Origin: Paramarasmius palmivorus
Lineage: Eukaryota > Basidiomycota > Agaricomycetes > Agaricales > Marasmiaceae
Length of the DNA stretch: 64,000 bases
Assembly (NCBI GenBank): GCA_037176845.1
Contig: JAYKXP010000070.1
Location: 1-64,000, forward strand
Direction: 5' to 3'
The position numbers and the translations under genes are program-made. Position 1 is the stretch's first letter. The number at the start of each line of letters is the position of its first letter. Below are positions 1-12,839 of the stretch, one piece after another. The notes beneath the pieces were generated by a model, which saw only the letters and a program-made list of their open reading frames with translations, searched no databases and was not told where the DNA came from.

Positions 1-29
1 CATGCTCAAAGTTACAATGGAAATGGGGC

Positions 30-1016
30 CAACTACCAAATCTCGTGGTTGTTGACGAATCGAATGAGTGTATCTGATCCCATCCCAGGAATCGACTCAT
101 CGCGATGATACGGCGTACGATATCAAGTTGCGTTCATATTTCTACTTGCCAGTAGCCAGAACCCCTGATCTGTCGGGCATTCAATACATGCATCATTCGT
201 TCCCTCCTGCACCATTCGTTGTCGGAGATTCTGATGAGTCACTCTCAGCTATTTACCACATAATTCAATGCATGATTCGAGCCAGCGTGCAGTTACGCAC
301 CCTGCGATATGCCATCTGGAAGTGTCATGGTCTGGCGAAGAGAGAAAGATCCGCAAGCTCGTGAGAGAGCATTTGGGCATATTTCATCTTTGCTGTCACC
401 GTTATGAGTATCTCGAAAGCGACGACGACCTACCGTCAAGACGCTAGAAGACGTTCTTCGTATCGAGCAGAGGACCCTTCGGAAATCTCCATATCACCCC
501 CACCCTTTCCCCGGCATTGGATTTGCTTTACCGTGCAGAATTATGTGACGTCCCCCCAAGGGGGCGTGGTCCGCACGTATTCCTCGCGTCCTCAGTTTTG
601 AGATGGACCGTAGTGCCGCTTCAACTTATTAGTGCGGTTCTCCACGAAAAAGAATCAGCGACTCCTGCAATTCGAAAGCGGCCAGAGTGGAAAGTCTATG
701 TTCAGTTTCACTCTGTTCTACATGTACACAGTTGTGGTGGGCCATACGCATTTTCCATGCCTCTTTCACGGAATACCTCTTTGATCATATGCGTTCCAAA
801 GAGTATTACGTCAAATCACCCACCGTGTCGGGCTATTATGACCTAGTTGGCTGGCTTTCCTTGTGCAATCTCATGCTCTCTGTCAGACAAGATATTGCGA
901 AGCCCATCGACTTCATCTCCGCATTAACCGAATCCTTGTACATCTCAAGTACCTTGGCTAGTAACAACAGCTTTCCTGGCGTTCAGTCTTCCCGCCGTGT
1001 TTCATTTCATTCCACC
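30..1016 (+). pseudogene. Decayed NACHT NTPase (NLR-like) gene, copy 1
   Basis: Pieces of a fungal NACHT protein are readable in order on the + strand but in different frames. A Walker B-like stretch (LVVVDESNEC) lies near position 30. A segment around 370-510 reads WAYFIFAVTVMSISKATTTY. Near 517 comes DLLYRAELCDVPP, which matches the ADLDLLY motif of the intact copy at the right end of the window. Near 747-830 comes IFHASFTEYLFDHMRSKEYY, matching the HASFTEYISD segment of that copy. Stops and frame changes separate the pieces, so no full protein can be made. The family consists of cytosolic STAND NTPases proposed to act as immune or incompatibility sensors in fungi. The N-terminal part may lie outside the window. 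Confidence 0.75.
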
Positions 1017-1019
1017 TAA

Positions 1020-2580
1020 GTCGAGTCTCGACCATGTGATGATTGCTGGCAGATTTGTAATCAGTTTGACCATATCCATTTTGCGACTTGGTTAGTGAAT
1101 TGGGAGCAGTGAATGATGTTCGAGAATCCACCATCTTCGGCGTTGTAGAACTGTGCCATTCCAGTGGGCTATGGTAAGTCTTGTTTACAATTAGCGAACA
1201 CTTTTATTGACTAAAATGATGCATAGTCTCTCGGATACTAGGGCACCTACTCGTTTCTGAGAAGAACGGTGTTCATTCTTGTAGCTTCTGCTATCAGTGG
1301 TTCGCCCGCTGGCGATTGCATCAGCTTGCTATCTAACGAGATGGCATATTGTGGGACCAGATGTTCTACATGTTAACAGACACTCGCTATAATAGACAGA
1401 CACCTCACGGAAAGAACAATTCGTTTGGGTTCTTATACGTCTTTTTACACTTTCGAAGCTCACAAATTCATAAGAGTTTCACCTCACGCGCGAGAAGGTG
1501 AGGAATATAGATAGGCTACTTGCCTCTTCCTCGGTTTGAAATGTAACTTGAAAACTCCTCGTTCAGACAGATTTGTAACGATACCTACCTCAGAGCGTTC
1601 AGGAACTCGACTTGGATAAGGTGACTGCATGCTTCGTTCCTTGTATTCCTGCTGATAAACAAGTCATGCAGCATACCGATCTGGTACACTGTCTAGAAGA
1701 AAACTGGTAGCGCATACGCAGCAGGACTTTGGCTCTACCTGTGTTTCCTTTCTACACAGCCGCGACAGTTCATTGGAAGCCATAGAAGAGAGAAATCGAA
1801 ACTCGGTTATGGCTATCTCACGCTAAAGTTCTCGTGTGGCCGTATCACAATGTCTACTTCTGAGAGCCTTCTTGTGTGTCCCAGCTCGGTTCTAAAACAT
1901 TGAAACACAAACGAGATACAAGAGGGACTATTTTTTTCCTGTCAAGCATCGAACTCGGTGAAGTATACAGCATTCCAATTGTCCTCACAAGGACTCCCCT
2001 CACGACACTACTATGGGCGCTCGCCCGAGGTACCGGTGATGCACATTTGGATCACCAAACTGTGTGAGTCTTCTTCGAGCAATGTATACGTTGTTCATTG
2101 ACTTCAATCTCACAGTTCTGACAGGAGGGAATTCAATAGAACATGGCGTGCACCCAAGCACCGCCGTAAGGGGAATAGTCGCATTGCACAGCCGCTGGTC
2201 GCCTCTTTTCTTTCTCGCCTTTCCCTATCGATACCGTATCCTCTGGGCGACGGGGAAGGACAATGTCATTTTCCCCGATGCCAGACAGTCACATTCAACC
2301 ATAGTGCCTTCACTGGTCCATGGGAACAGGTCCATTAACTTCAACGCAGCTGAATCGATTGTGAGTACCCTCCTTACTGCGTCGAGGAAGCGGTGTATCA
2401 TAATAGGCAAAGACCGGATCATCGAACTTGGTAGCAAAACTATGCCGGCGCTAATGCCTTCTTCGACTCCGAGCATACTGCTTTCCTCCTCACCCAACTG
2501 ATTCCAGGCACTCGGCATCGAGATGCTGATGGCTCTCATATAACTGGATCGCGAAGGAATCGAGCAAATCCCTAGTCTAT
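1020..2580. other. Gene-poor stretch between two NACHT remnants
   Basis: I see only short open frames here, without recognisable motifs or a consistent exon chain. A frame of 145 codons at 2064-2501 (+) has no family resemblance that I can name. It could hide a further decayed N-terminal part of the downstream NACHT remnant, but nothing proves it. Confidence 0.4.
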
Positions 2581-2589
2581 TGGGTTATA

Positions 2590-3480
2590 TATGGGCTGCC
2601 AGGAGGACGGCAATATCAGCGATTTTGCAGGATCTGTCAGAAACCCAATGGCCACATATGTCGGTTGGCTGCGAGCTTCTTCTTCTATCGGAACGATTCC
2701 ATCGTGACAAGCTGGATCCCTTCGTCGTCACATCGTCTACCAGTTCCTACAAATTCAGAACCCCTTCGAGCTGCATTAGGCTAATTATTCATTGACGCAA
2801 TTCGATTCAGACCCCAAAATCTTCCAATCTCCTCCGAAAATCTTTTTCGCAAGCTTGTTCCTTGAGGCCATGTTGAAGGTCGGACCCCAAAGAGTGGCAG
2901 AATCTACCATCTTGTGATTATCGACGGAACTCGAGGGTATCTTGATACACATCCAGAAAGGCTTTTCGCGGTTGATACAAGAGCCACACAGGAATGCTCC
3001 ACCTCATCATCTGATTGCTAGTCGTCCGGAGCTCAGAAATCTGTCGGCAGTCGAGCATGACTCGTTCGCTTCCCGGTACGCTGTCTTGCTGTCGGGGACT
3101 CCTAGGGGACGATGAGAGGACTAACACGTTATTTTCCGTGCGTTTCAGCCAACTACAGGACACTCTCACGCGCTGCGTCATATGGACGTGTCATGGCCCG
3201 GTGAAAATGCTGAACCGACAGGCTCGTCGACAGGAGCTCAGGGCAATTCATCATTTTGCTGCGACAGTCATGAAATACCTTCGAGAGCGAACGACGAACT
3301 ACCGAGCGGACTTTATGCGGGGATTAGAAGCTTTCCTTAGCATAAGAGCCGAAGACCTTCCGAAGTCACCATACCCGACCTGGATCTCCTCTACAACCAG
3401 GATTTTGTCGGCCCTTATTTTTTGTCCAATGGGATGATGTTCTTCGCAAAGTCCTCGGCCTTATCACTCTCTCGTAAATT
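2590..3480 (+). pseudogene. Decayed NACHT NTPase gene, copy 2
   Basis: Frame-hopping translation gives consecutive NACHT landmarks. A damaged P-loop region (AARRTAISAILQDLSE) comes near 2595. Pieces resembling RLAASFFF and DKLDPFVVT follow near 2670-2740, then DPKIFQSP and LVIIDG (Walker B-like) near 2810-2930. The conserved region RYL..RTTNYRADFMRGLEAF..IRAEDLPKSPY lies at 3270-3380, and DLDLLY.Q at about 3382. At least four frame breaks are needed to join them, and the P-loop lysine is gone (GRT in place of GKT). This is a dead paralogue of copy 1 and of the right-end gene. The order N-P-loop-Walker B-ADLDLLY matches the family. Confidence 0.75.
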
Positions 3481-3484
3481 CGAC

Positions 3485-6400
3485 ATCCTCACTCATTATT
3501 GGAGTAGAGTAATACAGAGGCGAGAGCATTAACTGGGCATGGATTTTAATGTCATCTGCAGTCAAGTACTCCAATCTGGATATAGGGCATCTCAGTATCC
3601 CAGAGAGATAGGGGGTGCAGGGGGTTTGATCACTATGGTCTGCCAAAGTCATTGAGGTACTTCTCAACTATGACCAGGGAGACTTGAAAAACCCTACTTT
3701 TTAGACTGCACTCGTGTGATAGAGGTTACCCAGTGAGCAGCGGGAATATTACACCATCTTAACGCTTCTTTCATTGGATATACGCTCTCTACTGATTCGT
3801 ATGCGTTAAAGAGACTACACATCCAACACACACCGACACAAGTTATACATGGACCTAGTAGTGCATAAGGCTTTCCCTCTCGTGCTATCTCGCTCCGGTC
3901 GCAAGAGTATTCCCATAAAACCATGTTCTCAATTCAACTCAAAGCTACCAGAGGGGAAACACCTTGTATATGCAGACGTTTTGAAGGTCTTCTTCATACG
4001 ATGAAGTGCTTTTGCTGTTTTCCTCGTCATGTTCCTGAGGTAAGACTCCAGTGACGAGCTACTATCGAGCATTGAACACAATTCATCCGTACCCTTTTGC
4101 AACAGGCTCTCTGAAATGGCAAGATGTACTCAAAAAACGCGGCAACTTCGTGCCTGGAAAACGTGAAATTAGGTGGGCATTGTTAAGTTCATGTCACTTG
4201 GTGGTACCCTTCACTTATATGGGTGCCCAGTCCCTCTTTCGTACCAAACTCCTTGGACATTTCTCAGTAACATGGAGAAGGTCTTGGGGTGCTTCTATAT
4301 CGGTGTCACCGGGCACATCCAGCTTTACGGTCTGTGCCATGCTACAGCGTTCTTGGACGTGCTTTCTGATGCACCAAACGCTCACCAGCATGGAATTTGT
4401 GTGAATTGTTGACCACGCGTTAGCGGAGATTAGGATGGGAGATGATGTTATATTTCTCCAGTTGTCAGGACTCCGCCGCCGTCCTGGTTGACCGTTCTAA
4501 CATTCTTGGAGGATGGGCGAAGAGCATGCGTAGACTCCTGGTTTCCCTACGGCGCTGTTGAGAAAGTATCGTCTCATCCAAGAAATAAAGGAACGATACT
4601 ACAACAGCGTGAATGATCTATCTAAGGTGATACTCAAGTTTGTGATGTTAGTTTCGGTTTACCTGAACCAGTTACTCAGTACAATGATCTATTACTCTCT
4701 GAAGAAGCTGGTGACACTTCGGACTACACCGACAACTTAATTCGGCCTATCTGCCTATTCATGTTCGCGCCCATCACAGAAGACGAGCTATTTGACGCTC
4801 ACGGTGGTCAAGCTTTTCCACCGACTGCTGGGATACAACTAGCAAAGCGCTGATACATTGCGGAGTCATCTCGCAGCCAGAAAGCTGAGGCTCCAGTTCA
4901 ACGGCAACTCTTGCTTGTCCAGAAGAGAGAAGAGGTGAAACCTAAGATACATCCTGCCAAAGTATCGCCAAGACCTGGTCGGCAACATAGATGGTGCAAA
5001 ACAAAGAACAGCAAACGAACCCATACCTGACCGGAAAGGGTGCTTATAGGCATGGGAGGTGTGTCTCTCCAACGCTAGGAGGCAATTACACCGTACACGA
5101 TCCTCTCTGGCACGGGACGCCACCTTGTCACCCCAACGAGCGGCTCATGCTTCCGGTCCAGCACGGAACGACAGACTCCAAAGCGAAGAATGGTCAACAC
5201 TCCGGAACGAGGAAAACGACCTCTCCAACGAGGACAGCCCAACATTGTGCGAGCTGTTCAGTCTAGACCACCGTTTCGGTAACGCACTACGGTCGATGCT
5301 AGAAGAAGCAAAAGTATGAGCATCTGCAAAGTGTTTATCCGAATAGGCGCCCTAACTTGAGGTTAACCGTCATATGCTCAGAAGTGCAACAACAGAAACG
5401 ACGGGATGGATCTGCGTTTCGGTTACAGGCATAAACAGGCAATGGAAATCCCGAAGGAGGCAAAAAGATAAAGATGGCATAGGGCAATCCGGTATCTCGG
5501 TCAGGAGTACCAATAGGCTCGCAATTTTGAGAGAGAAATTGAAGGGGAAGGAATGGGTTCACGATCAATGGAAGGGGCTCATGACGGCTACATGTGTTCT
5601 GCACCAGGACGATAGGCATGGACGTGCAGCCAGTTGCGACCAAACTCTGATTCCGGGATGATGATCTTGTTTCGCTTCAGATTACCACTGTCTGATTCCT
5701 ATTTATATTGTCTACAAGCACAGGCAAGCACGGTGCTGTGTCGTAGAGAGCACAGAGACAAATTGTAGCCTGAGGGTGTTTGTTTGAGATGTATTCAAGA
5801 AGGTTATCTAGTACAGAGTTGCGAACGGTTTTTTGTGGTCCTCGCAAGGGACGGGCCCGTTTGGGGTCGTTTGACGTTTTCACTTGTACAAATACTTATT
5901 AGCACTGGACTGGAGAGGAACGGGATATGTGACTCACCAGCTCTGTATCGTTGTTATATTGAACCGACTGACTTGCTGAGAGCGACACGTCATATAGGAG
6001 GTGTCACGGTGAGGGTTGGCGGTGTGCTTTGTACTGTTGAGTTTCGATGTTGGGCTTCGGTAGTCCAGTACGGCATGGTTGATTTGGATTTCCTCGGATG
6101 TTTCCCCGATGCTCGGGTTCGTATAGATAGATAGATCACCTCTTACTCCTACATAATTTACTGTCTTTTCTAATGAAAATCACGCTGTTTTTGAAGCTAT
6201 TGAGGCTGCAGATTGATCAGATTACCTCCTGTGTGAGCCCATATTCATTTTTTCTGGGGATTCTGTGGGTCAAACCATGCCTACAACCATTGGTAACACA
6301 TTGGATACCTCAAAGATAGCTTGAAGATTGGCCGTTTACCCTCTTGAAATCAGGATACACATTTGGGGGGCTTGCTTATACTGTTTGGGGGGGGTGCTGG

Positions 6401-7620
6401 GGACCCTTTCATATTTTTGGGAAGCCTTTTAAAAAACTTTTTTGTTGTCTGACTCTCAGGCCTCAGAGTGGAGGAGACCAGGACAAGCCGCAAACTAGCT
6501 GTAATGTCCAACACTGATATTGACTGTTGATCGTATCGCATTGGTCGCAAAGTTTGTATTACTCCATGGATTATCAACTCTCAATGATTACATCGGATGG
6601 ATATTTAGTTTTTATCATGGTCCTGTATCGGATGAGGTGAAGAAGGGAATCTACATCTGACCTCAGGAGTTTAGTTCTTTGTGAGGGATTGCATTCTTCA
6701 TGCGCTCATTGCTATTTACTAGATAGGTATACATTACCAGTTACACTCAGATATGACTTTTCAGTCTCCTTCATCGCGTCAAAATCCACCCTCTTAGGAG
6801 CGTGTGCTATTCCCCAAGAAAAGCTAGAGATGCTGGACGCGCGTCGGGGTCTATATTCCACGTGATGGACGACAAATCCCTTTGCCCAGGCACCCACTCG
6901 TTTCTCGCTCGTTTCCCTAATTTACTGACATATAAAGCTTTTGCAGAACAGTAAATGGCCATCTTGAACAATTCAAAGTGCGAAGGGCACTCGAAATTAC
7001 GGTGGCGGGGGATTCAGCAATCGACTCAAGGTCCATCAACGGCGCGAAAATCCAAAATCATCCATGCCGCTCTGGACTACCGTAGTTGGGCGCTTCACAC
7101 CTTTTCTGGCATGACCATCTCCTTCCCTGCTTGTTCCTAACTCGTTCCTCTCCTCACACACCAGAAAATCATGGATATGTCTCTAATGCTGCGTGATGTA
7201 AGACAAAGGCAGGCGAAGAGAGTGTAAGTGCAATGTTCCTCCGCTATTGCTATCCTCTAAACAAAAAAATGACATTCCGACAGATACCAGGCCTGGGGCT
7301 CGAAACTTGAAGCTTGAAGTCAGCAAGTTCAGGTTTTTCCGACACAATGAGAGCATTTTCAGCTTCGCAGGAGATCATGAAATTTGCCGAGACGTGTCTG
7401 GCCAATGCTGCTGCAGAGTTGAGGATGAAGTTGGAACAAAGACGAAAATGGAGCCTTCGCCAGCAGACGCGTCGTCGCGTCTAGCTTCTTATAATGATTG
7501 TTGTGCGTTATTATCTTCTTTTAAGGAACTCATTCTTGACTTTCTTTTGTTTTAGTTTCTGTGGTGTTCTCTTCAAGCTTCTCTGTCACGCCTCTTCCCA
7601 CAACCCCCACCACAACCCCC
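3485..7620. other. Gene-poor region
   Basis: Four kilobases without a gene that I can support. Short frames at 4051-4404, 5059-5319 and 5784-6134 (+) lack known motifs. The stretch 4875-5320 contains two overlapping frames of protein-like composition (basic, then charged, with LCELFSLDHRFGNALRSMLEEA near 5248-5313) that could be an exon or a retroelement scrap. A run of GATA units sits at 6124-6136. Around 6360-6440 the DNA is G- and T-rich. Nothing else stands out. Confidence 0.35.
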
Positions 7621-7623
7621 ACG

Positions 7624-9770
7624 ATGGGTCAAAGACACCAAGCATTCCTCATAGCCGTTGACCCCTTTACAGAGGCGAGCAACAAACCACGTCTACGTTG
7701 TATCGCTGCCCTTCACCATCAATGGGTGGGATCTGGCCAGTCTTCTCTCTCTGCCCCGCGACGGTTCCTCAACCTCTTGAAAAATCCAGACAACGCTGAA
7801 TCATTCGCGATGAGCTTCGCAGAGCTCACGGGGAAATCGGTCGACGGGTGAAAAACGCCGCCAATCATACGCGATTCAGCATTCCGTATACACAGTTCTT
7901 GTTCGTCCAGCGTTCAATATGGATAACGACAACCTTTTGGTGCTTATGCAAGTGGAGTGGGCTTGAAGGATTCTATTGAATCCCAATGTCGGGTGTTTTG
8001 AACATAGTGGAGTCTTAGTCTCAGTCTCAGCGTCTTTCGTTGTTCATCTTTTGTCTACAGTGACGCGATGGTATCCACTATAATCGAGTTATGAACCTTT
8101 GGCTCCGCGTATGCTTCAGTATGCACAATGGAAGGATCCTTGATGCAAGCGCTACGCGCGCCGCTACTTTGAGAAGGCGAGGAAGGACGAAAAGGTTGAG
8201 ATCGATCTTACAGTGTCATCTTGCCTCCCTGGAGATGAGCGACTCTCAGCGCGAAATGTGCTGAATGAAGTTGGCCACTTCTTTCATGGGAGGTGAGAAG
8301 GAACACGAGGGAGTATACTTCGACGCCACCGGGCGAGCCATCCACGACACGCCATTTCCTCGCCTCTCGCTGATCTTGCGTGAAGCCGGCTGTCGAAAGT
8401 GCCTTGCCGATGATGATTCGAGCCATTAAGAAAACTCTTGTAGAATGCTGGAAAGATGGATGTTTCCAATCATCGCGGGCGCTCTTTTCACGGGAGATGT
8501 TTCCAGAATTCTGCCATACCGTTCTAGTACTGTTCTTCAGATACGAGCTTCAAAAAGAACGGGCGGTATGTTGACTTGTCGTCGCGTTGCGCTGTTCGCT
8601 GCAGAACCTATTTGTGCGAGCGGTATTTTTCCGTACTCCTTCTGATGCTGGTAAAAAACAGGTCAAATCTCTCGGTCCATACCCTCACAACAGAAGTCAT
8701 CGCCGAAGTACTCACAACTTTCCACAAACCTCGTCGATTCACGCATCTTGACACAAAACTTAACCAACGATCAGATCATGGCTTGATGTACCGACAGCCA
8801 CCCTCTTCTTCTGTGTTAACATGACTTCGTCACCCGCGTATCACACATACGGCCCAGCATCAGCATTTCTTCCCAATGGGCCCCTGCCAGTGTCTCGAAG
8901 GGCTTTCATGCTCTCCACCAACAACTCGCCTCAGGTCTACCCCTTCCGGGTTTCACGTCATCCAAAGCAGTGTAACGATTTCATACAAGGACGGTACTAC
9001 TATCGCCTCCATCCCCTACTTCCACCCCGAAAAAGTCTTACGAGGGACTCACCGAATACCTCGGTCCTCTCCGAACCGGGCACGCCCTCTCCGTCCACAG
9101 GATTACCTATCCATTACGCCTCTTACTAGGCCTCGCCCACTTTATTCTCACTCAATTTGTGACCGGACAACTCCTTTGCTCAGCAATACCTCCAAAAGCA
9201 AAACATGGGGCCTTTAATGGCTTTAACACAATTGCCACGCCTCTCGAGGAACGACCTTGTCTGAGATTCGTTCGACGTTCCGGAAGATTCGGAGGAGAGA
9301 CTTCGTTGCTACATCGTTCGATTGGGAATGTGCTATAAGGGGGGCATTATGATCCTTTGATGGTCATGGTTGGGCGTTTGTGTTGGATTTTGACTTCTCT
9401 GGGGTATGGAGGAGACGGAGGCCAAGGTAAGGGTTTGTGAAGTTGTGGAGAGATGCTAGAAGTTGATGGAGGCTAACACCGAAGATGAGGCTCGCGAGAA
9501 CGAAACAAGTCGGAGACGCCATCAATGCCAGCATTACTCTGGATGCTATAAGGTTATGATGTGCACGAGTTTGTGATGCGGTGGAGAAGAAGGTAGACCT
9601 CGGCTAGTGTGGAGGTGGGGTGTGTTTGTTGTGTGTGTGATTGGCAGGTTTCCGAGGCGATTGGTGTGAGTAGGGTGGCTGCCTAGTTTGTATTCTTCGT
9701 GAATTCGTTTGTGGAAGATGGATGTAGAGAGTGCGAAGGAGTTTGTTCCCATTACGAGTCAACAGATTGG
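7624..9770 (+). pseudogene. MGQRHQAF family, copy A (heavily decayed)
   Basis: The start is clear: ATG at 7624 opens MGQRHQAFLIA, followed by recognisable but diverged family sequence (RFLNLLKNPDNAE) to about 7800. A frame break follows and then a stop at 7851. Further family pieces appear in shifted frames: IPYTQFLFVQ near 7885, a LADDDSSH piece near 8400, a segment matching the TIASIPYFHPEKVLRGL block near 8995, and HRSIGNVL near 9318. The order and spacing match the intact copy E (50607-52793), so this is one inactivated gene and not random similarity. It is more eroded than the other five copies. Confidence 0.85.
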
Positions 9771-9779
9771 GCAGATTTG

Positions 9780-10440
9780 TGGATTCAGATGTTGAGTGGA
9801 AAGCTATATTGTATTGTTACTTTGTAGTTGGAACTTGTATACGTCTCTGTGTATTGATGGGGATGGGAAATGTTCGGGCGCCTCGGCGACGCTACTGACC
9901 TTCTCTGCTTCGAATTGTCATCATCGGCAGCACCTGATCTTTTTTCTGCGATTTGCCTCTACGTCTTGGTCTGCTCCGTTGCGGTAACGGTTGCTCGGAA
10001 AAGAAAAAAAGAAAAACAATGGAGCTAGTTGAATATGCACAACGTTGAGAAAGGCTAGGGTAAGCTCAAGTTTTGTTTTCGCCTTCACTCAAATTGCCTC
10101 GAAATGATTTGGTGGACATGGGAGCGGACAGACGGTGCAGGTATCGGTGCCTCTGCACGTCATTCTCTCGATCTACGCAGGCTGCTTCGAGATATCGTCG
10201 TGATCCATCTTGGAGCCTCTCTTCGACCGTGAAGACCTTTTTTTATTTGTGTTGTTAGGTTTTTTTTGGTGGTTTAGTGTTTATGTGTTGTTTTTTGGTT
10301 TCTGTTGGTGTTAGTTTTGTTTTGGGTTTATGATGTTGTTTGTTTTTTTTTTTTTTTATTTTTTTTTCTTTTTTTTAATGATTTTGTTTTATTTTTTCTA
10401 TTTCGCTGTTTTTTCTCGTCTTTTCCTCTACCTTTTACCA
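9780..10440. other. Upstream region of copy B, T-rich
   Basis: No gene is supported. The last 180 bases before the copy B start are extremely T-rich on the + strand (10248-10400), with several runs of 8-12 T. This may be the old promoter and leader of the copy. Confidence 0.4.
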
Positions 10441-10445
10441 TCATC

Positions 10446-12608
10446 ATGGGTCAAAGACACCAAGCCTTTCTCATCACTCGCCTCATCCCTCACGGCGAGC
10501 AAACTAAAGCGTACTACCGTTGCATCGCAGCCGTACACCATCAGTGGTGCTATGGCCGTCTTCCTCTCTCCGCTACGCGTCGCTTTCTCAACCTTGTCAA
10601 GAATCCAGAGAACGCAACTATCGTTCGTGACGAGATCCGTCGAGCTCAAGGGAAATATGGCTGCCAGGGCGAAGAACCAAAGATACCGGATATGGCATTC
10701 CCATACACTCAATTTCTTTTCGTCCAAGCTTGGAACATGGATATCGACAGTCCCAGGGGTAATACACACCGGATGGGCTTTGAGGAATCCGTTTTCCGTG
10801 ACCCTAATGTTGGTGTTACGACTATTCAAGTCGATGACTTTGTGTTTTCCGGTCAAGCAATCGCCTTTTGTCTGTAGCCAACGACGACGGTATAACAGTC
10901 ATTGATATCAAGGACACCTTTGGATCCAGCGTATTGTCATATTCTTGATAGTACAGCTCTTGATGCAGCGACCTACGTGCGCTCATACTAACGAAACGGA
11001 CAGTGAAGACTCCCCGTCGAGATGGATTTCGATGCCATATCGCTGCCTTGGAGAAAGAGCGACTAGTGTCAGACGAGGGCGTTAATGAGGTGTGGCCTAA
11101 GGTGTTCAAGTCTTAATGGGCAGGAGAAATCCTCGTGTACAGAGTGGCGAAGCTTCTATGAGCCTCGCCGCTTCCTCCTCTTGCAGATCTTGCTTTACGC
11201 CAGGTTGTCGACAGTGCATTGCTGAGAAGATTTCGAGCCACTAGAAACGCTCACAACATGCCTGGAAAGATGGAATCCGTTGCCGCGGCTCTCTTTTTAA
11301 AAAAGGCTCTTCCCGACTCTGCAACAAGGGCGTCTATATCTGGAGTACTCCAGTTCGAGCTCGTTAACAAACGGAGGCATAGTCGATCTCTCCTCATCAT
11401 CGCGTTGCACGTTGTCGGCCGACATGGTTCGCGCTTAGATTCCTTCCCCTTCCCTCTGACGCTGTGAGGGCATTCAACCTCTCCGGCATGCACAAAAAAG
11501 AGGAGAGATAATAGAAAACGCTCGCCCCATCGATCATCGTCGACATCCATACTACATATCCCCAAGCTGATGCGACTCACCCTTCTTGATACCAAACATA
11601 ACCGAGGAGCAAATCATAGACCTATTTATACAACCAACCAGAATTATTCTTCAATATCCATGATCTTATCCACCCTGCTCTCACACAAAAAAAAAACACA
11701 GAATAAAAATCGAGGACTAAAAATATAAAATATTGCACGCTCCTCCAGTCTCCGCCAAGATCTCTGTCGATGATCCCGAGGGTCTACGTGCTGTCTACCA
11801 GCGATTCTCCTCCGGGCCTCAAGGCTTCACAATCATACAGAGTGGAACCCCTGACATGCTTTTCAATCTCCAACCTACCATCACATCCATTCCCTACTTT
11901 CACCCTGAAAAGGTCCTGCGTGGACTCGCCATATGCCTTCGTCCTCTCGAGGTCGGCTTTGATTCGTCCTTGCGTGCCAAAAAGTACCTGGCCAGTCAGC
12001 TTGGACCTTTAATGGCTTTATCCATTGCTACACCTCTCGTACCACATCCAGTCATTCCTTCCACATTCTCCTCTGATTCTGAGGATAGGCTTCGTTGGCT
12101 GCATCGTTCGATTAGTACCGTGCCTATTAAAGGAAGCTATGATGACTTTCGTGCTCATGGCTGGTTGTTTGTGTTGAAGTATACGCCTGGGTCATTCTTT
12201 TCTCCAATACCGCATGCGACGTATGGGTTTATCAAGGTTGATGAGAAGGTGCATGCTCCGGTGTTACAAGAGTTGATGGAGGATGCGTGGAAGGCATGGA
12301 AGGCACACAAGGATTCGAAGGCGGAAGGTGGTACGGAAGCTGCCAAGCCCAATGATAACGCCTTGCCAGTGTTGCCGGTAGACCTCGCGACCCTGATCAA
12401 GGTGTACGATGTTCGTGGGTTTGCAGATGCTGTAGAGAAGGAAGGCAGACCTAGACCCAGTGAGGAAGCGATAGCTGCTTTGGAGGAGGTTCTCGATGAC
12501 GAATTCGTGGTTGAAGGGTTACCCCCATCGAAGGTCTTTACCCAAATGGACTTGGAAGAGGCAAAGACTTTCATTCCAATTGCTAGTCAACGGATTAGGT
12601 TTACTTGA
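10446..12608 (+). pseudogene. MGQRHQAF family, copy B (broken; 3' third open)
   Basis: ATG at 10446 opens a well-preserved first-exon module (MGQRHQAFLITRLIPHGEQ, then YYRCIAAVHHQWCYGRLPL). From about 10860 to 11700 the family sequence is interrupted by several stops and frame changes. Pieces matching VIDI.DP and HIAALEKERLVSDEGVNEVW, and an MPGKMESVAAALF block, are still visible at 10890-11290. The last 291 codons (11733-12608) form one open frame with the conserved C-terminal blocks IPYFHPEKVLRGL, DSEDRLRWLHRSI and DAVEKEGRPRPS, and end at the family's normal C-terminus. Function is unknown for the whole family. The open 3' third could in principle be translated from an internal ATG, but I see no evidence of a promoter there. 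Confidence 0.85.
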
Positions 12609-12839
12609 AATGTGTACACTATCAGTCAGGGCGTACTTGTGCAGTGTCGAATGTGTACATTGAGATTGTAGAATTATACAATGGTATACGGTACGTAGGT
12701 GGAATGCTCAGAGCCTTACAGTATTCACTCATGAACCTCTATATCTTGACTATCTGGAGGTAGGTCCGGATTCCCGTCGCAAGGTCGATCCATATCGGTG
12801 TAGTTCACTAAACCTTCCCGCGTTACTGATGTGAAAACG

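Noticed and set aside
4541..4620. Inverted repeat (GCTGTTG..AGTATCG against CGATACT..CAACAGC)
   Set aside because: The arms are imperfect and interrupted. Not stronger than expected by chance in 64 kb.
5335..5643. Open frame on the - strand near 5.5 kb considered as a gene
   Set aside because: No start context, splice partners, motif or family resemblance, and it overlaps an equally open + frame.
10428..10856. A 142-codon open frame on the - strand opposite copy B exon 1, repeated opposite copies C-E
   Set aside because: It is the antisense shadow of the conserved first exon. Codon-level conservation follows the + strand frame, and the antisense frame has no family of its own.
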